A stretch of DNA of 64,000 nucleotides from Gymnogyps californianus (lineage: Eukaryota > Chordata > Aves > Accipitriformes > Cathartidae): assembly GCF_018139145.2 (NCBI RefSeq), contig NC_059471.1:66908020-66972019 (forward strand), given 5' to 3'. The position numbers and the translations under genes were made by a program. Every line of letters begins with the position of its first letter. Within the stretch, counting starts at the first letter, position 1. Under the pieces are notes generated by a model, which saw nothing but the letters and a program-made list of their open reading frames with translations, made no database searches and was not told the origin of the DNA. This document shows positions 13,801 to 25,800 of the stretch, one piece after another.

Positions 13801-16800
13801 TATCAGAGAGTTGGAAGATAAAATTTATCAGGGTAGTCAGTTTTACTCAGTCTAGAGACTAAGGGAAGACACATACATAGTTTCCAAATATGTAAGAAGT
13901 TGTTACTAACTCTAAGGAAACATGTATTCTGCATATTTACTCTGGGTGGGTAAGTATTGAACTGCAGAATTCAAGAACAGAGATTTAAGTTATATGCTAG
14001 AAAAAGAAAAAAAAAATCTAACAATAAGTTTGAGCAAGCAGACATAAATGTATGAGACCTGCCATTGGAAATTTAAGATTATATTATGTGAAGGCAGTGG
14101 CTCCCAAACTTTTTCAGTCAGAGGACCACTGCCAATCAGATCTCAAATCTTGCTGATAACTACTGAAACTGAAAAGGCAAGTTAGTATTTATTGCTAGCA
14201 TACCACTGAACATTTGGTTAGAAAAACATCTGCAAGGAATGGCTTTGGTAGACGTTGATCCTGTCTGGCACAAGGGAATACACTATATAAGTGTTTCTCT
14301 ATCTTTTAAATTTAAAGACCACCTGGCATATTGTGCTGGTTTTGGCTGGGATAGAGTTAATTTTCTTCCTAGTAGCTGGTATGGGGCTATGTTTTGGATT
14401 TGTGCTGGAAACAGTGTTGATGATCATACAGGGATGTTTTAGTTACTGCTGAGCAGTGCTTGCACAGAGTCAAGGCCTTTTCTGCTTCTCACACCACCCC
14501 ACCAGCGAGTAGGCTGGGGGTGCACAAGAAGCTGGGAGGGGACACAGCCAGGACAGCTGACCCCAACTCACCAAAGGGATATTCCATACCATATGATGTC
14601 ATGCTCAGCATATAAAGCTGGGGGAAGAAGAAGAAAGGGGGGGATGTTCAGAGTGATGGCGTTTGTCTTCCCAAGTAACGGTTACACGTGATGGAGCCCT
14701 GCTTTCCTGGAGATGGCTGAACACCTGCCTGCCGATGGGAAGTGGTGAATGAATTCCTTGGTTTGCTTTGCTTGCGCGTGCGGCTTTTGCTTTACTTATT
14801 AAACTGTCTTTACCTCAAGCCACGAGTTTTCCCACTTTTACCCTTCCAATTCTCTCCCCCATCCCATTGTGGGGGGTAGTGAGCGAGTGGCTGTGTGGGC
14901 CTTAGTTGCCAGCTGGGGTTAAACCACAACACATATTAAAAAGGAACCCATGAATCACTGTATTTCCTGATGTTCTTCAGGGAACATGGCGGGGGGGGGG
15001 GGAAGTAATAACTGCTGCTTATCACTTCTTAAAACAGCAGAAATGAGTTTTAAAAAAAAAAGGTAATCTGAAACATATTAAAATACTGATAGAACAATGA
15101 ACATGACTCATAACCAAAGCATTTAGAGGTATTTCAGTAATTTCTTATAGTTTCAATATGTTAAGATAAGAAACATGAAAAATAATTGCACAAATGAGTC
15201 TTCTTTGCCTATCATAGACATTTTCCTGGTGAGCTCTATTCTCAAGAGTTATTTGTTAAAAAAAAAAAGATGCGTTAGCACTTAGCCTGAAGGATCCAAC
15301 AGAAGGACCATTTTAATTATGTCTCCTTTTATAAAAAGGTTTTATTAACAATCTGCTAAGAATAAGAATTTCCCATTTGTCACTGGCACTATGTCAAATT
15401 TGCTTAGTTTTCAAATAGGCATATTCATAGGTCATGTGTCTACCTGCGAATCAAGCAATATTCTTTCAGCTTACAGATCACTGCCCTAAACAATGAGTGC
15501 AACAACTACCAGACTTGGTGATTTAAGCTCCGAGTGTAATAAGAGGAAGCACTGGATACTTCACACCCCAGAAAAATGACATTAAAATATTCTGTAATTG
15601 AAAGTTAGGAAAGAATTCCTTTGATTATTTCCACTTCATTAATTAAAACCATTCACTTTTATCCCTACTTGACATAAACTTACGGACCTCTTAGCCTTCA
15701 AGTCATAATTCAAATGTGAATGTATGGGAATGAGCAGGCAAGCACTATCACGGGAGCATGTCATCAGAAACATTTTAAGGCAAGCAGCTATGGCAGTAGC
15801 TTAGCAGCATCCTACACTTAGGTAGCACTGCATGTCATCTAACGTGCATGTGGGGAAGAAGGGGAGGTCACCACCTTAAGATGACCTAGACAGAGCTAGG
15901 CAGAGATTTATACCAGCTCATTTGGGAACAAATCTAATTATACATTCTGTTTAACTATCTGGACTGAACTCATAAAAGCATCCTGAGCAAAGGCTCCAAA
16001 CTTAGTAAGAGAGAAACAAACTTAGTACATGGATGAGATAAATTCCCACATCTCCTTGACAATAGGGCACACAGTCATTGGGACACAAATACCAAACACC
16101 TCTACATTAGTTGTGGAGAGAGGGAGGGAAGATGGACAGTTTCTCATTCTAGGAGAAAATACATAGTGTATACAGAGAAGAGGATGCAAAATAAAAAAGC
16201 ACCTCAGCCTATACTAAATGTAGCTGAAGCAACTAGAATTCTCAGCTCATGCAGACGCTCCTGTAAGATAACTGACTGAATTGCCTTCCTTGCTGAACAC
16301 TTTTTTTGCTGAAAGAGAGCAAACATAACTCTTAGAATAATCACAGCAGGAAGCAGTATGTTGTAAATGCCAATCTGTAAACTTATTTTTTTCCTCCATC
16401 TCTCTGCTCCAGTGAATATAATGGCATTCCCTGAAAAGATTCCAACTCCAAACCTATACAGTGTTAATTTTTATTTGGATAAGCTATCACTGACCTTAAT
16501 CACTCAAAAATGTCATTAGTCAATATGCTTGCTCAGCACCCTCTTTCTACTTGACCTATAGTGATGCAAGTTCACACCAGACAGAAATATGGTGTATCTC
16601 CACTGAAATAAGAGCAGTGGCACCTGCTTATATTTATTTAATCTCTAGAATCATCTTAACAAAACCAGAAAAAGTCTGACAAAAAATGTCACGAAAATAC
16701 TGCCATGTAAGAACTAAACACTACTTGAAATTAAGAAACGGCATTACCAGAATTATTAAAATTCCTGAAAACTGAAATCAGCAACAGTTCCATTCAACTC

Positions 16801-19800
16801 TTTCTACAGTTTATTTTAAGCTCAACTTTAGTTTTTGCACTTTATTTCTCCCACTAATACTTCAACTCTTAGTGCAAGAAGGCACTTAGGTGTTTTATTG
16901 CTAAAAAGTACCATTCTTACACAACACCAAAGACAGACTTACAAATGAAATGGCCTCCATACCAAATAAACAGAAGTAATGGAAAACAAGTACGTTTCCT
17001 TTTTCCTTGTGTCAAATAAACAGTACATTCAGTTCCATAATCTGGGTTGGGCTGCCTTTCCTCCTCCTCTCTTTGTACAGGCTTAGGTGAAAAGCTTTTG
17101 AGACATATTTCCCAAGTACATGAGTTTCATGTTGGAACTGATCCAATTAAAACAGGAAGCCATTTGTAATATATCTTTAGGTATCCCATAAATTCCAACC
17201 TCAGCTGTAACTGACTTACCTTTTCCGCAATCTGAAAGTACTAGGCTTTTTAATGAAGAGAGGCAAGAAAATGAACAACTAGCTAAAGGACTTGAATTCC
17301 AACCAGCCTCACAGAACCACTACAAGACTATTTCATTTGTGTGTCTGCAAAAGTGGCATGTGACCCCTGAAAGAGTGACACATGTAATGAAAAATGAAAT
17401 TGCTGCAAAAAAATAAAGAAAAATGGAAACTGGCTAAAAGTTGCCCACAGTTTAAAAAAGGGCGGGGGTGGGGGAGGACACTGGGAAAGACAAGAGATAT
17501 TATTCAAAGTAATGCCCAAGAAAGAATGTGGAACAGATGCCCCTGGTTGAAAAGGTCTAAATCAATGTTCTGCTCCTCCACCTCACTACTCTTCCAACAA
17601 TTTTTGAGAAAAAGTATTTATTAATGCGCTTGCCAAGTAATGCAGACACAGAGTTAAAGTGGCTATGCTAAAAAACACCCACTTCCTCTCACCCACAGCA
17701 CAAAGAGAACAGTGATGATGGTACAGTGCTATTCTACACACCAAACAGTTTAATTCCTTCCTACACGGTGTCTTTTGAAAGTCCACATAAACTTGAAAGG
17801 ATATCAGATTTCATCTTACAACTTTTTTCATTTATTCACAAACTATAGATATTTTTGCTTTGAAGAGAATAAAACATTGGAATTTAAATAACATATCCAT
17901 TTTACTCCAGTAATACAAGGCATGGATTGGGACAAATCTCAAACTTTATAAAGAATAATAATTTAATACTTTATAAACTGTATGCCTATTTCTATTCACT
18001 AGCTTTGAACCAATTCCATAATATTCTTTTTCTAAACTTTACATAAAAACTGTGAGCTAAAACTAAAAATTCTTAGAAGAACAATAACTTTTGCCCAGAG
18101 TTTTCTCCCTCTTTTTAAGCTGATATGGACATCTTGTTTCAGTTGTTCTGAACAAAATGCAAAACACAAGAAGCTCACTAGCTCAGTCTTTTAAAAAAAA
18201 AAATTATGACAGGTCTCTAAGAACTGCAGGAACCTCCTTTGACAAGAGGAGAGAGAACGTCAATACTAGCAGAAAACCCCATTAAATTATCTGTACCAAG
18301 GGGACATTAGAGATTAATTGAAAGAAGATGGGAAAGATGAGAAGTCAGTGAAAGAAATCAATAATTAATTTACTATACAATCATCAATGAGAAAACTGTA
18401 TTATTGGAAGTATTTGGAATTGACTTCACTGTCTGTAGATATTTTCTCGATTTTTTTCTACTTACCTAGACCTTTTTGTCCGGGGTTTTTAGCAAAGTTA
18501 AAAGTAAACTGATAAAAATCTTTGAATTTTGTTGGATCCTTTAGCTCTTGTTCCAGTCTTGGCAATAGAGCTTTTAGTTTTTCTGTGGTGTCACACCTGT
18601 TCAAAAGAGGTTACATTATTTGTAAATATTTAAGATTTCTTTTTACTTTTTTTTTCCTTCTTTTTTTTTATTTTTTAAGGTTTAGTTGCAGAGCAAAATA
18701 AAACAGTAGTTAAGATAAAAACAGAGTATCTTCTGGATAGCATTCTTAAAAATATAAACACTCATATGCCTTTACTAAATGATTTTAAGTGGAACATTAT
18801 ATATAGGCATCCATTAAGTACACAACCCAAACAGGATTCAGTGGTTTAACTTCTTTTCTCAGTCTCTTCATGAGTTTTATGAACTCAAACAACAGATGTT
18901 ATTCTGTTCTTAGAGAACATACAAACCTCACTGAAATCTGCTATCCTTTCCCCTTTTATAGCTGTTGTAACACAAGGGTGTGAGTTTTTGCTTTAATCTA
19001 GATAGACATTACTTATTCCCCGCTCTACCTAAATGAAGAGCTGCATACCACGTTTACAGTTAATCTTAACATTGGAGGACTTCCCAACAAAACGAACTGT
19101 TATTTGCAGTCATCCTCTCCCCACCATAGAACACTTGCAGATAAAACCTAGGAAAAAAATGAGCCTTTGACAATAGCTTGAAGGCTGACAAACCATTTAA
19201 CAGCCTGGCACAGGTAAGCGAAGACAGAATCAAGTTACTGAGATTCTAACAGAAACACATCCCTTAATAACACAAAACTGGAGCATTTTCAGTGAAAGCA
19301 CCTGAGCTGACAAGACGCAATTTTAAAAGAGAAAGGGTTCCCCCCCCACCAAGGAATCAAATGAATATTCAGGGTCTATAGGATATTACTAATATTTTGA
19401 GTTGTACCTAGAAACTCAAAGCGAAGGAAATAGGTTTCAGAGAAGCAGATATCATAACAAACGTCTTGCATTTGAAAATTCTCAGTAGCTAAATGTTTAT
19501 ATTTATCCTAAAGATTCAGGAATAATTTTATTAAAGGATGGACAACTGTAGCAAAATCCATAAAATGCAGATGCAGTTTTAACTGTCTTGCATGGTACAG
19601 ATAAAAATAAGTACCTTTCTGGCCTCCAGCAGTACCTGGTGGAGAAAAGATAAAGAATTCTGCCAACAGTCTTCAACTGAGAACTTCAGTTTCATGGGGA
19701 CTTGATCTAGTTAACAATAGGGACAAATATCATACCCTCCCATATGTATCCTAAAGGTGGTATATGAACTAAGCCTCAGGGAATTTCTTTTCATTCAAAT

Positions 19801-22800
19801 CTTCACCTATGTTCAATGCTAAAAACCACAGACACTGCACCTCCAGTATATAACAAAATCACTCCAAATTCTCAATAAGCACTATACCAGTGGCAAGCAG
19901 GTATGACCAGATTATGCTCCCAAGAACACTATAATGTACTTTGAGCAGAAAAAGATAAAAATCACAGACCTCTCTGGAACTGTATCAGAGACAGTCATGA
20001 GGATATACGAGCAATGTGACAATAAAGTTACAAAACAAAATCCAAGTCAGAAGCCACAGGTGGTTTAGCAAAACCTTTTTAATCAGTTATATCAAATAAT
20101 GCTGAGCCTTTAATATAACAGCATGAGCACTTGATTACTGTCCATGGCTAGAAAATCATAATTATTCTTGCAGTCCCTACCCAAAGCTACCCAAAGGGAC
20201 AAAATAAAGCAGTGGACTTCAGATGATATCAAAAGTTATTTCATCACAGTTTTTGAATACTCTTACCTAAAAAGGAAAGCTTAGAAAGAAGTTAATAACC
20301 GATGAGGTCCGTAACAACAGACTGCTAGGACCCCTACTCAAGAAACAACCACATTTGCTAGAAGTTGATCTATTGTAGAAAGGTATTGATAAGGTGCCAT
20401 TCTAAGATCAAATGAAATTACTTAGCTACAAAAAATATGCACAAGTAATAAACCGTAATTCTCCACCTATCTAATGCAATCTGTTAAAAAAAAAAATCAT
20501 TTTGACACCTCTATATATTAGAAATACTGCATCTCTTCCAAGGAAAAGTTATACACAAAATACTATTTTATGGTCATAAATGCTTGACTTTATTGCTAAA
20601 CAGAGGCAATGTGGTTTAACCTTAAAGTCTATTATCCAGAATAGCTCCATAATCCAGGAAGAAAAAAATTTATCAGTTACATCACAGTCAGACTAAACAA
20701 CCTTTTCTACTACCAATACCCTCATTTTTATTTCAATTTCTTATAGATACTCTGTACAAATGAAGTATCTAATATACAAGGCAATAAGAGAAAACTACGG
20801 TTTGTAAAACCGGTAAAAAGAAAAAAAGTTGCATTTGGTGGTGATAAGGTAAAGGGAAAGGACTGAAGGTTCTTTTCTGCTTTCCTATTTCTCTTCTGCT
20901 TCAACACTGACCGAACTTTTTTTTTTTTCCTTCATATATCTCCAGTGACATTCAGCTGTTAACAGCACACGGTCCAACTCAAAACCTTAACAGAACCATG
21001 TGTATGTTTATTATGAATTACAGAAAAACATCAGCATATCCATCTGTCTTCCCTGCTGTACAGGTAGGAATTACTTTGTTTCACCCTTACCGTGGTCATT
21101 GTTAAGGCACCAATTTAAGGAAGACGAGACACTACAGGCATTTCGCACCTGTTAAGCTTGGCACCAGCGTTACCAGCTTTTTGAAGCTTCACACTTAATT
21201 CAATTAAAAATGTTTTAAAGAGAAACCAAGCTCAGGCCTTACATTATGAACTATGCAGAAATGGATACTTACCCCAACTCTGTCATGCCATCAACAAATT
21301 CCTTTTTACTGAATTCACATTGAGTAGCTGCCCTGAACTTCCATGCTACAACCAGAACACTGATACTGGCTGGGTCCAGGCTTAAATCATCACAGAACTG
21401 TTGAATCCCATCAATGCCAATTTTATTTTCATCTTGTGGGTCTGCAATTCAAAATACAAAGAGAAGAACTGTAATTATTTACAAAAAATATTTACAAACA
21501 ATCACCTGCACAGCTTTGATATGCTGCATAACACAGGTCTTCATTATTTCATAAGCTTCACAAATGTCTTCACTTGAAATCTAGTTAATTTTAGAAGTAC
21601 CTTGAAGAAGATCTGTAAATAGATTAAGTATTCTGCATACTTCCCTAGAAATTGGTTTGCAACCTTTCCCTAAATTCATCAGCTAATGTTAATGAAATAA
21701 TTTTGTCTTCTCTCCACAATGCTCTATAAAAGATCTGAATTAACTGAGCAGATGCCTGACTACATCTAAAAACAGTAAGGCTGATAAACACATCAAAATG
21801 TACAATATATTTATTGGTTAGCATGTATTAAACTTTAAAAGAAAACAACAACAACAACCACCCCCACCCCCAACCAAAACCAACAAAACCACAGGTACCA
21901 AGTGAGCCCACAGATTTTTTTCCTGATAGGGATATATTAGAATCCACTATAACTGTTTAAAGACCACAATTAACTCAAACATTTTTGGCTTTTAATTATA
22001 AGTCAGGGAAATGAGCAAAACATTGCTCAAACAATGCCTTAGCATAACAGGGCCTTAAGCTAAACAATACAACTTAGGAAATATGTTTCAGTAGTACTAA
22101 GTAGTACCTTTTTGAATGTCAGAACCACACTTTATAACCACTTATGTCAAGGTAGATGTCATTGTAACAATTCTGTAACTGTAACAAAATTCTCTCTCAA
22201 AAAAACCCCCAAACAAACAAACAAAATCCCTTGCATGTAAACTTAATAATTGGAGGAGAAAAAACCCAAACAACAACAACAACAAATCACACCGTTAGTT
22301 TTCAAAGCTTGACAGTTTACAAACTACAAAACTGTCTTTCCCAGCTTTTGATAGGAAGACATTTCAGTATCCTAAGTTGGGCTATATACAAAAGTATCCC
22401 TTGTGTAAATTTAAGACTAACTCCTTAAACCGGTAAGATTTTCAACCATGCTATTTTATGTCCTTATCCAATGAGTTGATTTAAAAAAAAAAAAAAAATC
22501 AAGTCTAAAGAAAACTTTTTTTTTTTTTTGAGTGTTAAGCTAAGATCTCTTCCACTTTTCCAGCCAATACTACAGTAGAAACAAATGCTAAAATGCAGAG
22601 AGGAAGTTAATTTAGCAAACAAAGACTTATATCCATTAAACAAAGAATTACACCCATGGTATAATTCAGGGACCTTTGAGCAGGAAAAACAAGTAAACAT
22701 ATCTACTCTACTATATGCCAGATGTACTTCTAAGACATGTAAAATGCATTTCTTGTATATTTGTGGAATAACTGAAGAACCGAATGCAAAAAGTACACTA

Positions 22801-25800
22801 GTGTTGAAATCAGTGGAAAAATTCTGATGGATTTCAACAAGGACTGTTTCAGCCTTATCATGTTTCATGTCATCCAGGTAACTAGGAATAACAACAAAAT
22901 TATTGTTTTGACAGAGTTGCTGGATAAACAGAGAAGAAAACTAACAAAAAGACAGCAAAGAAAATGAAAGACCTCCTCTCTCAGATTTCAAATATAGTGC
23001 AATGTATGTAGTATTCTATAGGCCCTGTAGGACAAAGGAATTCCTTGTTGTTGCAAGGCCAATGACTCAGGTTTAAGCTACATATGAAAAAAGGAAAGAT
23101 GCTTAACCAAAACTTCTACTGTTTTCTCTCAAATCCTGTGAAGGTTTTGTTCAAGTTTACAACTTCACTTAAGTGTTAAAGTGCTAGAACTGCAAAGGTG
23201 TGCTGCTAACCAAAACACGGACATAAAACTGACTAGACTTCCCTTCACAAAAGCCAAGGTGGTGCAGTTTGCGACTGCTAGAATATTATGAATAATAAAT
23301 AACATTTGTGGGCTTTTTTTCATTTCAGATATTCTTAGTAGCATTTATGAATTTGTATATATTTCTGACCCAGCAATCTCCAAGACTGACATGCAAGGAG
23401 CACACAAAAGATTTAAATATGTATATATATGTTATATATATATTTACATATATATATATAAAACAAATAAAAAAGTGGTTCTCTAGGTTGTTTTTTTTTT
23501 TCCCCACAAAGGAAATGCTATAGTGTTGCTGGTTCTTTGTCCCTACACAATTCATTATTACATAATAATGAAATATTAAAGAATGTCTAATACTTAAAAT
23601 AGAACACATTATGTAAAGAGTAACAAAAAAAAGGTGGAAACAATATCATAATATCATAAAAACAGGATAAAGTGTATACAGAGCACGCCATATACTGCAA
23701 TTAGAAAAGTACATAAAATCATAGTCGAGTAGTTGCTAAGAGTTCATTTTTTAAAATACGAGATGTATGGATCTCAGCAGGGGCTGGTAATGATTCCAGC
23801 CCGCTCTGCTCTAACATGTAATGAACAATGCACGCTTCATGTCAGATGGTCACATTTCAGAAAGCACTGTTACCTGGATCATGTACATTCTTATATTCAC
23901 ATGATTACCTTTTCCTTTTATTTTTTCTGTTCTTTTTAACAATGCTGTAAAATGAAAATAAATGGAAAAGAAACAACTCTGCCTTTAATCCACTTCCCTG
24001 TGGTTTTCCCTCCAAGACTCTCTGAAAAGGCACATCACTTTTGCTGTAATATGCCAGCACAAAGAATAAAATAAGGATGGAGTTTCTATGACTAGTTTTT
24101 GAGTTTTCTTATTTGACTGTTTTATCAGACTCCTAGCTGTAATGTTATCTGAAACATTTTTTATTTTAATGTACAGAAATACTATTATCTTTGAACAAAA
24201 TTAACTTCCCCAAATATAAGAATCATATGTATTATTTTGCCACACAAAATGCATTGTACATATATTTAATAGCAGCCACTGGCAATGAATCAAGTTGCAT
24301 AATAAGCTTTACTCTCCTTTCCACCATATGTAGCTGACACTATTTCCTCATGACAGGTTGAATTTCCTACTGTGAATCTACTTTAAACTCTACAGAAGTA
24401 TCTACAGCAGTTGTGTGCTGAACATTAAGAGCATTTAAAATCTTTTCAATTCTTATCTCACTATCGCAAACACAGAGTGAGAAGCAAAAGCTAGCAATCT
24501 TTCCTTAGAAGTCCTTAAGAATGGTAGAGTGAAAAGCAGAAATACCACCCAAACAAAGTAATTAGAAAAAACCCAAAACCCACAACAAAAAAAACAAGCC
24601 TTACCTTTGTATCGATTATACAATTGTTCTAATTTCTTCCTGTCTACTGAATTTTTCATGGATTCTTTGTAGTACAAGTCTGGATTCTGGAAGTAGTTGT
24701 CTGTTGCCACTTCTAGTTTCCATTCATTCTGCATTAAGCAGTATATAGCAGTCCTTTCACCAGCCTGGGTAAATGCCATAAACTGGCGGACCTTGTCCTT
24801 CTGAGACGATTTAAGCTTATGCTTTGGGATGCAAAAGAAGCAGGAAAGCCAATGAAGCTAATCCAGAAGTTTGTTTCAGCATTCTACTACTAACGCCTAT
24901 CTTTAAAAGGTTTTAGTTTTCTTGTTGATGACAACTTTCACTTCAGAATTACAGGAAGACAAAGCCTTGTTCTTCTGCAGTTAAAAAGACAGCATTTTCT
25001 TCTGAAAATTGAAATGACAGCATCTATATATACATTTTTAGCAGCACATATTCTGGTAGTAATAAATTTGTATTTCTGCTTTATTGCTCACATATGCAGA
25101 AGTTTTTCTGTTCTGTAACAGCAGTAAACACAAGTTTCATCATATAACAATATGGTTATCTTCTGAAAATATGCCTAGCCATTATACAAACAAGAAATTA
25201 CATAGGCACAACCTATAGATTCTCAGATTCTGTGTAAGTCCTTCATACACGGAGAAAAACTGCTCAACAGTTCTCCTAATATTTTCCTAGCAACAATGAA
25301 CAATGCAAAGTTTAATCATTTTAAGTGATCAGCTGAAAAAGGCAGAAGCATTTATCACATTTTTGTTAGAAACCATTGCCAACAGAAGACGTAAGACAAA
25401 AAGAAAACAGATAAAGTAGACATGTCAGAAATTTGCTGAATGTTACAAGACTATGAATTGTTGTAAAGGTGATCTAAAACTTTAATTAACTCTGAAAAAG
25501 ATGTTTATACTATTAACACATTAAACAACAAAACTGCCTATTATAGTGGTATACAGGAACCAGTAAGATATTTCTCCTTATGGCAGCTAATTACAGCAAC
25601 TGTAGCGACACAACATCCCTAAACTTCAAGAGGTGGGAACAGGGATTTTATAGGGAGCAAATTTGCTATTAACATAGTTCAACATTATTCTTTACATGAA
25701 ATTGGAAGAAGAAGGAGATAGCTTAAATCAAACTCTGGTTTTTATTACATTCTGATACTTTCCAATTTTGTTAAACCATACTTAACACATGTTCTGGGCC

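Larger units (their letters stand above)
14095..14960. mobile_element. Possible hAT-type (Charlie-like) MITE, split by the LTR
   Basis: The left end begins CAGTGGCTCCCAAACTTTTT at 14095. The sequence ending at 14960 reads, in reverse complement, CAGTGATTCATGGGTTCC. These look like imperfect hAT-style terminal inverted repeats. Without the LTR the element would be about 260 bp. I see no convincing 8 bp target duplication at the ends, so the call is tentative. Confidence 0.3.
5069..18465 (-). other. DCUN1D2 intron 4 (13.4 kb)
   Basis: This is the largest intron. It holds an old CR1 at about 13230-14090, a possible hAT-type fragment, and a solo LTR at 14332-14931. Its simple tracts include a 25-base A run at 11705-11729 and a G run ending near 15001. 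No coding exon or RNA gene was recognised in the rest. Confidence 0.8.
18597..24604 (-). other. DCUN1D2 introns 2 and 3
   Basis: Intron 3 is 18597-21272 and intron 2 is 21442-24604. Both are AT-rich with no recognised mobile element. A TA-rich microsatellite lies at about 23416-23461. The overlapping open frames on both strands at about 22464-22868 have biased composition and no recognisable domain. Confidence 0.8.

Noticed and set aside
13668..13862. 64-codon plus-strand frame considered as a small gene
   Set aside because: It lies inside the degraded CR1 at about 13230-14090 and is a chance frame of that repeat.
22464..22868. 134-codon minus-strand frame with an 80-codon frame opposite it
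   Set aside because: Contains poly-K and poly-F runs from A/T tracts, has no recognisable domain, and lies in DCUN1D2 intron 2 without splice support.
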